From positions 186,001 to 250,000 of the forward strand of contig NZ_SACR01000006.1 in NCBI RefSeq assembly GCF_004016505.1: a stretch of DNA of 64,000 nucleotides, read 5' to 3'. Positions 1 to 8,345 of the stretch are shown piece by piece. Made by a program: the position numbers and the translations under genes. Each line of letters opens with the position of its first letter. Position 1 is the first letter of the stretch. Under the pieces are notes generated by a model. It was not told the origin of the DNA and searched no databases. It saw only the letters and a list, made by a program, of their open reading frames with translations. Source of the stretch: Rubrivivax rivuli (GTDB lineage Bacteria; Pseudomonadota; Gammaproteobacteria; Burkholderiales; Burkholderiaceae_C).

Positions 1-1716
1 CGCGCGCGCTTGTGGGCCACCTGGCAACAACGGCATCCCGCGGCCGCCCACAGCGCCGATGCCGCCGCGATGGCACTGCCCCTCGTGCTGCGCAGCCCGC
101 GCCAATTGCCTTTTGCCGCGCCGCATGCGGTGCAGACGCTGATGCAGCAGCGCGTCACCGCCCCCGAGACCACGCTCACGCTGCACGGCCCCACGCAGGC
201 GGTGCTGGAGCGTGCGATCGCGCAGTTCATCCAGACCCGCCGCGGCCTGGGCGTGAGCAATGCCGCGGCGCTGCTGGTCGACACCGAAACGCGCGCCGTG
301 CGCGCCTGGGTGGGCTCGGCCGACTGGCACGACGCGGCCATCGACGGCCAGGTCAACGCCACCACCGCCAAACGCTCGCCGGGCTCCACGCTCAAGCCCT
401 TCCTCTACGCGCTGGGGCTCGACCAAGGCCTGCTGCACCCGCACACCGTGCTGAAGGACGCGCCCTCGGCCTTCGGCACCTACCACCCCGAGAACTTCGA
501 CGGGCGGTTCGAAGGGCCCATCACCGCGCAAGACGCGCTGGTGCGCAGCCGCAACGTGCCGGCGGTGGCCGTTTCTGCGCGGCTGCAGCAGCCCACGCTG
601 CACGGCTTCTTGAAAGCCGCCGGCGTCGCGCGGCTGGCGAGCGAGCAGCACTACGGCCTGGCGCTCACCCTGGGCGGCGGTGAGGTCACCATGGAAGAGC
701 TGGCGCAGCTCTACCTGCTGCTGGCGCGCGGCGGCCAGCACCCAGGGCACCCGGCGCTGCGCACGCTGGCCTCAGACGACACCAGCGCCACCCCGCGCCG
801 CCTGCTCAGCCCCGAGGCCGCGTGGATCACGCTGCAGATGCTGGCGCGCAACCCGCGGCCCGACACCGGCCAGCCCGCCTTCCCGCCCGTGGCCTGGAAG
901 ACAGGCACCTCCTGGGGCTTTCGTGATGCGTGGACGGCCGGGGTCTTCGGCCGCCAGGTGCTGGTGGTGTGGGTGGGGCATTTCGACGGCCGCAGCAACG
1001 CGGCCTTCGTGGGCGTGCAGACGGCGGCGCCGCTGTTTTTCCAGATCGTCGACAGCCTGCGCCACCAGGGCCTGGCGCCGCCCGCGAGCGCCGAGCCGCG
1101 CGGCCTGAACCTCGCGCAGGTGCAGGTGTGCAAGGCCAGCGGCGAGCTGCCCAACGAGGCCTGCCCCGAGCGCGTGCCCACCTGGTTCATCCCCGGCGTC
1201 TCGCCCATCCGCGTGAGCACGCTGCACCGCGCGCTCTGGGTGCACCGGCCGAGCGGGCGCGCCGTCTGTGGCCCCGGGCCGGGCGTGGAGCGCGAGGTCT
1301 ACGAGCACTGGGGCCCCGACATGCTGCAGCTCTTCGCGCAGGCCGGCATGCCGCGCCGCATGCCGCCCGCGCCGCCGCGCTGCGGCAGCACGGCCACGGG
1401 GCGCGACCTGGGCGAGAGCGCCGGCAGCGGCGCCGCCTTGCCGAGTGATGAAGGGCCGCAGATCGCTTCGCCCTTGCAAGGCGCACGCTACGTGCTGCGC
1501 CTGGGTCGCGCCGAAGAAGCGGGCTTGAGCCTGCGTGCGCACACGCGGCGCGAAGGCGCGCTGTTCTGGTTTGCCGACGAGGCTTTTCTTGGCCGCAGCA
1601 CACCGGGCCAAGACCTGCGCTGGCGCCCGCCCGGCGCCGGCCGCTACACGCTGGCCGCGGTGGACAGCGAAGGCGCCAGCAGCACACGCGAGGTGCTGGT
1701 CGAGTTCGCGCCCTGA
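1..1716 (+). CDS. pbpC: Penicillin-binding protein 1C, C-terminal part (start outside window)
   Basis: The reading frame is open from base 1, so the gene begins upstream; the visible part is about 571 residues. It carries the transpeptidase domain with SPGSTLKP (serine codon 384-386, SxxK), a SRN motif at about 547-555 and KTGTS at about 898-912. The C-terminal 180 residues match the Ig-like tail typical of PBP1C (BiPBP_C), which is preceded by a Cys-containing linker. PBP1C is a periplasmic, membrane-anchored bifunctional peptidoglycan synthase; the glycosyltransferase half would lie outside the window. PbpC genes often follow an alpha-2-macroglobulin-like gene, which cannot be checked here. 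Identification is firm. Confidence 0.93.
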   Translation, partial: RARLWATWQQRHPAAAHSADAAAMALPLVLRSPRQLPFAAPHAVQTLMQQRVTAPETTLTLHGPTQAVLERAIAQFIQTRRGLGVSNAAALLVDTETRAVRAWVGSADWHDAAIDGQVNATTAKRSPGSTLKPFLYALGLDQGLLHPHTVLKDAPSAFGTYHPENFDGRFEGPITAQDALVRSRNVPAVAVSARLQQPTLHGFLKAAGVARLASEQHYGLALTLGGGEVTMEELAQLYLLLARGGQHPGHPALRTLASDDTSATPRRLLSPEAAWITLQMLARNPRPDTGQPAFPPVAWKTGTSWGFRDAWTAGVFGRQVLVVWVGHFDGRSNAAFVGVQTAAPLFFQIVDSLRHQGLAPPASAEPRGLNLAQVQVCKASGELPNEACPERVPTWFIPGVSPIRVSTLHRALWVHRPSGRAVCGPGPGVEREVYEHWGPDMLQLFAQAGMPRRMPPAPPRCGSTATGRDLGESAGSGAALPSDEGPQIASPLQGARYVLRLGRAEEAGLSLRAHTRREGALFWFADEAFLGRSTPGQDLRWRPPGAGRYTLAAVDSEGASSTREVLVEFAP

Positions 1717-1724
1717 AAACAAAA

Positions 1725-1752
1725 ACGCACCGTAGCGGCTGCCACGGTGCGT
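1725..1752. terminator. Stem-loop terminator after pbpC
   Basis: A perfect 9-bp stem, ACGCACCGT at 1725-1733 and ACGGTGCGT at 1744-1752, has a 10-nt loop and begins 9 bases after the pbpC stop. An A-tract lies on its left side, so it could also act for leftward transcription. The right-hand T-tract is weak (TTCCT). Confidence 0.6.
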
Positions 1753-1827
1753 TCCTGGAAGGGCGATCTTTGCGCCCTGGTGGCGGCCTGATCTGGCAGG
1801 CCTGCTCCCTGAGATGGTGCCTGGCTG

Positions 1828-1868
1828 GGCGTGTGACCGGCGGATGACCTACCGGGTTTTCACACGCC
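1828..1868 (-). other. Hairpin just downstream of the small peptide gene
   Basis: Perfect 9-bp inverted repeat GGCGTGTGA (1828-1836) and TCACACGCC (1860-1868), with CCGG tetranucleotides able to pair inside the loop. Read leftward it starts five bases after the stop codon of the 27-residue peptide gene. It lacks a T-tract, so it may be a weak terminator, an RNA-stabilising stem, or an operator. Confidence 0.5.
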
Positions 1869-1872
1869 TGCG

Positions 1873-1956
1873 TCAGCCAAAGAACCAGCTGAAAAACGTC
1901 AGCCATCCCCCGGTGGTGGGGAAGCTGCCGGATTCGCTGCCGTAGGTGTCCTGCAT
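1873..1956 (-). CDS. 27-residue peptide gene downstream of luxR-type regulator
   Basis: ATG at 1956 reads 27 codons to TGA at 1873. A strong ribosome site, GGAG, sits 7 bases before the ATG. The product begins MQDTYGSES, is soluble and polar in its first half, and ends in a very aromatic tail GGWLTFFSWFFG after a Thr-Thr-Gly-Gly stretch. A Gly-Gly pair before a hydrophobic decapeptide resembles the layout of secreted pheromone precursors in other bacteria, but no processing enzyme is visible nearby. The gene lies 120 bases downstream of the LuxR-family gene on the same strand, has its own lux-box-like site and -10 candidate, and is followed by a hairpin. It is too short for ordinary gene callers. 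Function unknown; a signalling peptide is an inference. Confidence 0.6.
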   Translation of the reverse strand: MQDTYGSESGSFPTTGGWLTFFSWFFG

Positions 1957-2001
1957 GGTGTTGCTCCAACTGGCCTCTCGGTCAAAAGTGACCTTGAGGG
2001 C

Positions 2002-2050
2002 ATTGAAGCAAGCGGCCTCTGGCGACGTAAGCTACTTGGGCTTGTAGCTT
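2002..2050 (-). promoter_or_regulatory. Lux-box-like dyad and -10 in front of the peptide gene
   Basis: Arms AAGCTAC (2029-2035) and GTAGCTT (2044-2050) flank 8 bases and contain CT-N12-AG, the consensus of LuxR/LasR/RhlR boxes. A -10-like TTCAAT (reading leftward, 2007-2002) lies 35 bases from the dyad centre, close to the spacing of LuxR-activated promoters where the box is centred near -42. The predicted start would be near 1996, giving a 40-base leader. A second short dyad, GTCA-N4-TGAC, lies at 1981-1992. Confidence 0.55.
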
Positions 2051-2076
2051 GACACCGGGCCAGCGGCAGTGCTACG

Positions 2077-2790
2077 TCAAATCAAACGCAGCGAAATGGC
2101 CTTGAGCACCGCCATGTGCTTGCCCGCCACGCCCAGCTTGCGGCAGGCGTTGCGCAGGTGGAAGTTCACCGAGTGCTCCGAGAGGCCGAGGATCTGCCCG
2201 ACGGCCCATGAAGACTTGCCGTCGCGCGTCCACTGCAGCACTTCGCGCTCGCGCGGGCTCAGCTTTTCCAGCGGCTCGGCGGGTGCTTCGGGCTCGACCA
2301 GCACGCGGTTCGCAGTCTCCTGCGCATAGACAGCCAGCAGCTGCAGATCGGCCACCATGCGCGTGAGCTGTGCATCGTCGGTGGGCAGCGGCTCGGGGCG
2401 GTCCACCCCCAGCAGGAAGTGCCGCCCGCCGGGCAGGTGCAGCGCCATCGCGATGCCGGTGCGGTAGCCCCAAGGCGCCTGGCTCTCCCACAGGTCGGCC
2501 GCATCTTCCTCGACGTAGAGGCTCTGGTCGTAGCTGAAGGGCACATGCCAGCTCTTCAGGCGCTTGTGCACCGGGTCACGGTCGACGCGCTCCATGCTGC
2601 GCGAGGCATCGATGAAACCCTGCGGCACGTTGCCCACCACCTCGAAGGTGGCGCTGCGGCCCGGCCGCTCGATGGCCAGCGCGGCCGTGACGATGCCGAA
2701 GTCCATCGCCTGCGCGAAGCGGATCAGGCGGCTCTCGAACGTGGCGCGGTCGGCCGACTCGCGCACGTCCATGTAGTCCTGCTGCCTCAT
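2077..2790 (-). CDS. LuxR-family regulator with autoinducer-binding domain (LuxR solo)
   Basis: The 237-residue protein has an N-terminal autoinducer-binding-type domain (about 15-165) and a C-terminal LuxR HTH (about 177-231, LSPREREVLQW and SVNFHLRNACRKLG). No luxI-type synthase is present in the window. Aligned by eye to TraR/LasR, the ligand-pocket Trp57, Tyr61 and Trp85 equivalents are Phe59, Ser63 and Tyr87, while the Asp of the DP motif (Asp72) is kept, so the ligand may not be a standard acyl-homoserine lactone. An internal ATG at 2772 with a nearby AGGA is an alternative start. The small peptide gene follows on the same strand and an unknown gene lies divergently. Confidence 0.85.
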   Translation of the reverse strand: MRQQDYMDVRESADRATFESRLIRFAQAMDFGIVTAALAIERPGRSATFEVVGNVPQGFIDASRSMERVDRDPVHKRLKSWHVPFSYDQSLYVEEDAADLWESQAPWGYRTGIAMALHLPGGRHFLLGVDRPEPLPTDDAQLTRMVADLQLLAVYAQETANRVLVEPEAPAEPLEKLSPREREVLQWTRDGKSSWAVGQILGLSEHSVNFHLRNACRKLGVAGKHMAVLKAISLRLI

Positions 2791-2908
2791 GGGCCGGCGG
2801 CCCTGACGCGGGCCGCCACCAAGGTTTGTAGGTTGCGGACGTCCGACCCACTGCGCACGATCAACCCCCTGTCAAGACAACCGACCCCACGACGAAAGGA
2901 TCTTCCCC

Positions 2909-3427
2909 ATGAGCATCACCGCATGGCAATTGTGTTCGTGGCCCACTTGCCCGTGGAAGATTCCGGACGATTGTGCGCAATGGCCGGCATTCGTTCACGT
3001 GCAGTCGTCGGTCAACCCGCATGCCCCGGCGGGCAGGGAAGCGCTGCGCCACGGCGACACGGTGTGGGTGGGCCAGATGGGCGGCACCATCGTCGGCGTG
3101 GGCTGGGAGTGGATCGAACTGCGTCGCGGCGTGTTCATGCTGAAAGACCCGAATTACGTCGCGACGAACCTTCAGTTCCTCGACCATGCGCTGGCGCCGC
3201 TGAACGATCTGGATGCCATCGTCTCGGCCAACCGGGTGGCGCACGCGCTGCCCTGGCAGGCCACCTTGACGCAGGTGCTGGCCGCCACGCGCACCGCCGA
3301 GGCCGCACCCGCGCCGCCGGCGCCGACACCGCGCACGAGGCCCGCTGCACCGCCACCGCTGCCGGCCCGCGCAGGCACCTTCCAACGGCCACCGGGCGCG
3401 GGCTGGCCCAGTGCCGCCGCCGCCTGA
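2909..3427 (+). CDS. Unknown protein divergent from the LuxR regulator
   Basis: 172 residues, ATG preceded by GAAAGGA at good distance. There is no signal peptide. The first 110 residues look like a folded domain (Trp-rich start, then a GDTVWVGQMGGTIVGVGWEW beta-type segment), followed by a Pro/Ala-rich tail from about residue 125. No family is recognised. It is transcribed away from the luxR-type gene with a 118-base shared upstream region that contains a CGGACGTCCG palindrome at 2836-2845, so co-regulation is possible but not shown. Confidence 0.6.
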   Translation: MSITAWQLCSWPTCPWKIPDDCAQWPAFVHVQSSVNPHAPAGREALRHGDTVWVGQMGGTIVGVGWEWIELRRGVFMLKDPNYVATNLQFLDHALAPLNDLDAIVSANRVAHALPWQATLTQVLAATRTAEAAPAPPAPTPRTRPAAPPPLPARAGTFQRPPGAGWPSAAAA

Positions 3428-3476
3428 AGCCGCCACCTGAGGCCGGGGCCACACCGGGGCCGCGGCGCGGCCGGCC

Positions 3477-4262
3477 TCAGCCCGCCGCGAGCAGCGCCTT
3501 GGCCGCCTCGATGCGCTGGGCCCAGGGCAGGCTCTCGTCCTCCATCACGCGCAGCAGGAAGGCGCGCGCCTGGGTGGCCGCCGGGCTGTGCCGGTCGGTG
3601 GCCGTGCCTTCGGCCGCAGCCGCCGGCGCGAGTCCCGGCGGTGCTGCGTGCATGGGCGACTCGCTGAATTCGGCGGCCAGGCTGGCCATCGCCGCCTGCC
3701 ACTGCGCGGGGGCGATGCTGCCGCTGCGGGCCAGCAGGCTGGCCTGGCCCTCGGCCCCGGGAGGCAGGTCGAGCCAGGGCGTGTCTTCGAAGATGGCCGC
3801 CAGGTCGGGGGCGACGAAGGCCGACCAGGCCCCGCTGGCCTCGCGCAGCACCGGCACCGAAAGCCAGCGCGGCGGTGCCAGCGTTGCCGCGGGCGGCCAG
3901 GCCGCCACCTGCCCGTCCCGCAGCACGGCCAGGTAGCGGCGCCGCAGGCCCGCCACACACGCCTGCGCCTGGCCGTGCGGCACAGGCTGGGCCAGGGAGA
4001 ACCAGAGCTGCAGGCCGTCGACACCGTTGACGGCGATGGCCGGTGCCGGCCAGCCGAAGTCGGCCTGCACGCCGCGCCACAGCGCGGACAACGGCGCCCA
4101 CTGCGCCGGCCGCGCCACCTCGATCACCAGCGCGCGCACCTGGCCGAAGGCATCTTCGCTCGGTGCCAGCGCCGCCAGTTCGGTGGCCTCGGCCAGCGCG
4201 CCGGGGGCCGTGGGTGCGGCCGGCAGGTAGAGACGGGCGAATTCCTGGTGCAGGCGGCTCAT
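3477..4262 (-). CDS. Unknown 261-residue protein
   Basis: Start taken at the ATG at 4262 (MSRLHQEFARLYLP); longer versions would run into the upstream gene. No signal peptide or membrane segment is visible. The central part (residues 40-170) is rich in Trp and Pro, with a stretch LQLWFSLAQPVPHGQAQ that resembles primase/replication-protein-type fragments seen in plasmid and phage proteins, but I do not recognise the family. It lies 43 bases after sbtA on the same strand and may be cotranscribed. Confidence 0.6.
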   Translation of the reverse strand: MSRLHQEFARLYLPAAPTAPGALAEATELAALAPSEDAFGQVRALVIEVARPAQWAPLSALWRGVQADFGWPAPAIAVNGVDGLQLWFSLAQPVPHGQAQACVAGLRRRYLAVLRDGQVAAWPPAATLAPPRWLSVPVLREASGAWSAFVAPDLAAIFEDTPWLDLPPGAEGQASLLARSGSIAPAQWQAAMASLAAEFSESPMHAAPPGLAPAAAAEGTATDRHSPAATQARAFLLRVMEDESLPWAQRIEAAKALLAAG

Positions 4263-4305
4263 CGGCGGCACTGTAGCGAAAGGCCGCCGGCCTCGGAGGT
4301 GCCCC

Positions 4306-5283
4306 TCAGCCGCGCACCCACTGCGCCACCTGCACATACAGCGGAATGCCGAGCAGGATGTTCATCGGGAAGGTGATGCCCAGGGACAGCCCGAAGTACA
4401 GCGAGGGGTTGGCCTCGGGGATGGCGTGGCGCAGCACCGCCGGCACCACGATGTAAGACGCGCTGGCCGACAGCACCATCAGCAGCGCCGTGTCGGCCAC
4501 CGGCAGCGCCAGCAGCACCGCCAGGCCCAGCGCCAGCGCCGCGTGCAGCAGCGGCCCCAGCACCGCGTAGGCGATGAGCACCGGCGACTGCAGGCGCGCG
4601 GCCTGGAAGTGGCGCGCCACGAGCAGGCCCATGTCCAGCAGGAAGAAGGCCAGCATGCCCTTGAAGAGGTCGCCGGTGAAGGGCTGCATCATGGCCTTGC
4701 CGGCCTCGCCGCCGAGGTAGCCCACCGCCAGCGAACCCAGCAGCAGCAGGTGCGTGCCGTCGGTGAAGGCCTCGTGCAGCACACGCCGCATCGGCAATGC
4801 CGCTGCAGCGCCCGCGCCGGCGGGGCGGGCCGCATTGCCATGCCGCAGCAGGCTGGCCAGCAGCACGGCCATCACGATGGCAGGCGACTCCATCAGCACC
4901 ATGGCCACCGTCATGTGGCCGGGCGCGGTGATGCCCTGCGCTTCCATCACCTGCGTGGCGGTGACGAAGGTCACCGCGCTCACCGAGCCGTAGGCCGCCG
5001 CGATGGCCGCGGCGTCGAAGCCGGCCACGTGGCGCCTGAGCACCTGGTAGCCGAGCGCCGGCACCACGAAGGCCATCAGCAGCGCCGCGCCCAGGCTGGC
5101 GAAGAGCTGCGCACTGAAAGGCGTCTGCGAAAGCGCGAATCCCCCCTTCATGCCCAGCGCCATCAGCAGGTAGAGCGAAAGGAACTTCGAGATCGCCGGT
5201 GGCACCTCGAGGTTGGATTTCAGCGCACCCGCCAGCACACCGAACACGAAGAAGAGGATGGCCGGATCGAGCAGGCTTTGCAT
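4306..5283 (-). CDS. SbtA-type sodium-dependent bicarbonate permease
   Basis: 325 residues, strongly hydrophobic with about ten membrane segments in two inverted halves, a layout typical of the SbtA/DUF897 family. The hallmark start LLDPAILFFVFGVLAGALKS and the internal ALGMKGGFALSQT are visible. In cyanobacteria SbtA takes up bicarbonate with sodium; in heterotrophic proteobacteria the role is less clear. The gene is divergent from a LysR regulator (92 bases between starts), the usual arrangement for LysR control. Confidence 0.85.
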   Translation of the reverse strand: MQSLLDPAILFFVFGVLAGALKSNLEVPPAISKFLSLYLLMALGMKGGFALSQTPFSAQLFASLGAALLMAFVVPALGYQVLRRHVAGFDAAAIAAAYGSVSAVTFVTATQVMEAQGITAPGHMTVAMVLMESPAIVMAVLLASLLRHGNAARPAGAGAAAALPMRRVLHEAFTDGTHLLLLGSLAVGYLGGEAGKAMMQPFTGDLFKGMLAFFLLDMGLLVARHFQAARLQSPVLIAYAVLGPLLHAALALGLAVLLALPVADTALLMVLSASASYIVVPAVLRHAIPEANPSLYFGLSLGITFPMNILLGIPLYVQVAQWVRG

Positions 5284-5375
5284 GTGTTTCTGGCAGTGGC
5301 CGTGGAAAGGTGGCGCATGCTAGGCAGGCCAGGTGCCTTGGTAAAATCGATTCTTCGGCTTGCGTTCATAGATAA

Positions 5376-6287
5376 ATGTCGATGCATGTCACCTTCCGCC
5401 AGCTGCGGCTCTTCCTGGCCTTGGCCGAGACCGGCAGCGTCAGCGCCGCGGCGCGCGTGATGCATGTGACGCAGCCCACCGCCTCGATGCAGCTGCGCGA
5501 GGTCACGCAGGCCGTGGGCCTGCCGCTGTACGAGGTGGTGTCGCGGCGGGTGCATCTCACCGAAGCCGGGGTGGAACTCGCGCGCACGGCGCGCGCGATG
5601 CTGGGCGAGTGGCAGGCCTACGCGCAGCGCATCGACGCCATGCGCGGCCTGACGCGCGGCCGGCTGTCGGTGTCGGTGGTCAGCACGGCCGAAAGCTTCA
5701 TGCCGCGGCTGCTGGGCGGCTTCTGCGAGCGCCACCCGGGCATCGATGTGGCGCTGCAGGTGCTCAACCGCGACGGCGTCGTCGCGAGGCTGCGCGACAA
5801 GCTCGACGACCTCTACATCATGTCGCTGCCCCCGGCCGACCTGCCCCTCGAAGACCGCGTCTTCATGGACAACCCGCTGGTGGTGGTGGCGCCGCTGGGC
5901 CACGCGCTCAGCACACGCGCCCGGCTGCGCCTGGCCGACCTGAGGAACGAGCCCTTCGTGTTGCGCGAGCGTGGCTCGGGCACGCGCATCGCCGTGGAGG
6001 CGCACTTCCGCCGCCAGCGCTTCACGCCGCAGGTGCGCATGGAACTGGGCAGCAACGAGGCCTTGCGCGCCTCGGTGGCCGGGCACCTGGGCTTGTCCGT
6101 GCTGTCACGCCACGCGCTGGGGCCCCGGCCGCAAGACCAGGGCGTCGTGGTGTTGCCGGTGCAGGGGTTCCCCATCGCATCGAAGTGGCACCTGGTGCGG
6201 CCGCGCAGCCGCCAGGCAACGCCCATCGTGCGGGCTTTCGAAGCGCACCTGATGGAAACCGGGGCACCCACCGGGCCTGAGGCCTGA
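5376..6287 (+). CDS. LysR-family regulator, CbbR/CmpR-like
   Basis: 303 residues. The N-terminal winged HTH (about 1-65) begins MHVTFRQLRLFLALAETGS, followed by a periplasmic-binding-like effector domain from about 90. The start resembles CbbR/CmpR regulators of carbon fixation and inorganic carbon uptake. Its position divergent from an SbtA-type bicarbonate transporter makes that transporter the likely target. An AT-rich patch (TTCATAGATAAAT) just before the start may hold the operator. Confidence 0.88.
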   Translation: MSMHVTFRQLRLFLALAETGSVSAAARVMHVTQPTASMQLREVTQAVGLPLYEVVSRRVHLTEAGVELARTARAMLGEWQAYAQRIDAMRGLTRGRLSVSVVSTAESFMPRLLGGFCERHPGIDVALQVLNRDGVVARLRDKLDDLYIMSLPPADLPLEDRVFMDNPLVVVAPLGHALSTRARLRLADLRNEPFVLRERGSGTRIAVEAHFRRQRFTPQVRMELGSNEALRASVAGHLGLSVLSRHALGPRPQDQGVVVLPVQGFPIASKWHLVRPRSRQATPIVRAFEAHLMETGAPTGPEA

Positions 6288-6438
6288 ACGCCGCCGGGTC
6301 AGGGCCGCAGGTCGTTCCGAGGCATGCCTGATCCCGACAGCGGATGCCGCCGTGGTCGGAGGGGCCCCGGCATCTGGACGCCCCGGAAGGCGCTCACTAG
6401 ACTGGAAATCAGCACCCAGCACCCACCGAGGAGCCCCT

Positions 6439-8232
6439 GTGAACGAGCAAGCGCTGCGAGAGTCCCTTCAACGCGTTCAGTCGGGCCGCCTGCCGCGCCG
6501 GGAGTTCATCGACCGCCTGCTGGCCATGGGCCTGACCCTGCCCATGGTGGGCACGCTGCTGATGGCCGCCGGGCCCGTTGCGGCACAAAGCAGCGGCGGT
6601 TTCCAGTACAAGCCCACGCGGCGAGGCGGCGGCGGCACCGTTCGCCTGCTGCTGTGGCAGGGCCCCACGCTGCTCAACCCTCACTTCGCCACGGGCGTGA
6701 AAGACGAACTGGGCTGCGCCGTGTTCTACGAACCCCTGGCCCGCTGGACAGCCGACGGCAACCTGGAGCCCGTGCTGGCCGCCGAGATCCCGAGCCGCGA
6801 GAACGGCGGCCTGGCGGCCGACCTGAAGAGCGTGGTGTGGAAGCTCAAGCGCGGCGTCACCTGGCACGACGGCCAGCCCTTCACCGCCGATGACGTGGTC
6901 TTCAACTGGCAGTACGCCACCGACCCGGCCACCGCGGCCGTCACGGCCGGCAACTACCAGGAGGTGCTGCGCATCGAGAAGGTGGACAGCCACGCCGTGC
7001 GCATCGTCTTCCGGGAAGCCTCGCCTTTCTGGCCGGGCCTGTATTGCAGTTCCATGCTCGTGCCTCGGCACCTGTTCAGCGCCTACATCGGGGCCAAGTC
7101 GCGCGACAACCCCGCCAACCTGCGGCCCGTCGGCACCGGCCCCTACAAGTTCGCCGACTTCAAGCCCGGTGACATGGTGCGCGGCGAGATCCACACGGGC
7201 TACCACGTGCCGAACAAGCCGCACTTCGACCTGGTCGACATCAAGGGCGGCGGCGATGCCGTCACCGCAGCGCGTGCCGTGCTGCAGACGGGCGAGTACG
7301 ACTACGCCTGGAACCTGCTGGTGGAAGACGAACTGCTCAAGCGGCTGGAGGGCGGCGGCAAGGGCCGTGTGGTGATCCTGCCCGGCGGCGACGTCGAGGC
7401 GCTGTACCTGAACTATGCCGACCCGGGCGTCGAAGTGGACGGCGAGCGTGCCGCCCCGGGCACACGCCACCCGCTGTTCCAGGACGCCGCGCTGCGCCAG
7501 GCCATGGGCCTGCTCGTCGACCGGCAGGGACTGCAGGACTTCATCTTCGGGCGCGCCGGCACGGCCACGGCGAACTTCATCAACAACCCGGTGCGCTACC
7601 GCAGCACCAACCTGAAGTTCGAGTTCAACGTCGACAAGGCCAACGCTGTGCTCGACGCAGCCGGCTACCGCCGCGGTGCCGGCGGTCTGCGCGAGAAGAA
7701 CGGGCGCAAGCTGAAGTTCCTGTTCCAGACGAGCACCAATGCCTCGCGCCAGAAGTGCCAGGCCGTCATCAAGCAGGCCTGCCAGAAGGCCGGCATCGAG
7801 CTCGAGCTGAAGGCGGTCACCGCCAGCGTCTTCTTCTCCTCGGACGTTGCCAACGTCGACACCTACGGCAAGTTCTACGCCGACATGCAGATGTACAACG
7901 TCACCCAGGGGCGGCCCGACCCCACGCGCCACCTGCAGCGCTTCGTGTCCTGGGAGATCTCCAGCAAGGCCAACAAGTGGCTGGGCCTCAACCTCGTGCG
8001 CTGGAAGAACGACGAGTACGACCGCCTGTACAAGCAGGCCGACGGCGAACTCGACCCCGTGAAGCGGGCCGCCCTCATGATCCAGATGAACGACCTGGTG
8101 TGCCGCGACGGCTACGTCATCCCGCTGCTCTTCAGGCCCGCGGTGGCCGGCCTCGCCAACAAGCTGCAGGCGCCGCTGTCCGGCTGGTCGCTGGCCACCG
8201 GCAGCCTTCGAGACTGGTACCGCGAGGCCTGA
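6439..8232 (+). CDS. Oligopeptide-type ABC transporter substrate-binding protein (SBP_bac_5)
   Basis: 597 residues from a GTG at 6439 preceded by GAGGAG. The N-terminus has a Tat-like signal (RREFIDRLLAMGLTLP...VAAQS), then the long family-5 solute-binding fold, including the typical WKLKRGVTWHDGQPFTADDV segment and LRQAMGLLVDRQGL. Such proteins deliver peptides, nickel or glycosides to an ABC permease. No permease genes are adjacent; this is an orphan receptor gene here. The upstream 150 bases hold no gene. Confidence 0.87.
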   Translation: MNEQALRESLQRVQSGRLPRREFIDRLLAMGLTLPMVGTLLMAAGPVAAQSSGGFQYKPTRRGGGGTVRLLLWQGPTLLNPHFATGVKDELGCAVFYEPLARWTADGNLEPVLAAEIPSRENGGLAADLKSVVWKLKRGVTWHDGQPFTADDVVFNWQYATDPATAAVTAGNYQEVLRIEKVDSHAVRIVFREASPFWPGLYCSSMLVPRHLFSAYIGAKSRDNPANLRPVGTGPYKFADFKPGDMVRGEIHTGYHVPNKPHFDLVDIKGGGDAVTAARAVLQTGEYDYAWNLLVEDELLKRLEGGGKGRVVILPGGDVEALYLNYADPGVEVDGERAAPGTRHPLFQDAALRQAMGLLVDRQGLQDFIFGRAGTATANFINNPVRYRSTNLKFEFNVDKANAVLDAAGYRRGAGGLREKNGRKLKFLFQTSTNASRQKCQAVIKQACQKAGIELELKAVTASVFFSSDVANVDTYGKFYADMQMYNVTQGRPDPTRHLQRFVSWEISSKANKWLGLNLVRWKNDEYDRLYKQADGELDPVKRAALMIQMNDLVCRDGYVIPLLFRPAVAGLANKLQAPLSGWSLATGSLRDWYREA

Positions 8233-8269
8233 GCTCGGCAGCGCCGATCCCGCAATCGATTCCGGCATG

Positions 8270-8299
8270 AAAAAGGCGCCCCGCGGGGCGCCTGCTTTT
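8270..8299. terminator. Bidirectional terminator
   Basis: Stem AGGCGCCC (8274-8281) and GGGCGCCT (8286-8293) with a 4-nt loop, an A-tract on the left and TTTT on the right. It lies between the converging binding-protein and HU-like genes and can serve both. Confidence 0.82.
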
Positions 8300-8345
8300 C
8301 TCGCAGCCGAGAGGGTGCGCCGCGCGAGGCGGCGCACGTCCGGGC

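Noticed and set aside
2080-3936. Long rightward open frame over the LuxR gene and beyond (2419-3936)
   Set aside because: Its translation is low-complexity, rich in Arg, His and Ala, and it runs opposite or through three genes with clear family matches; a high-GC shadow frame.
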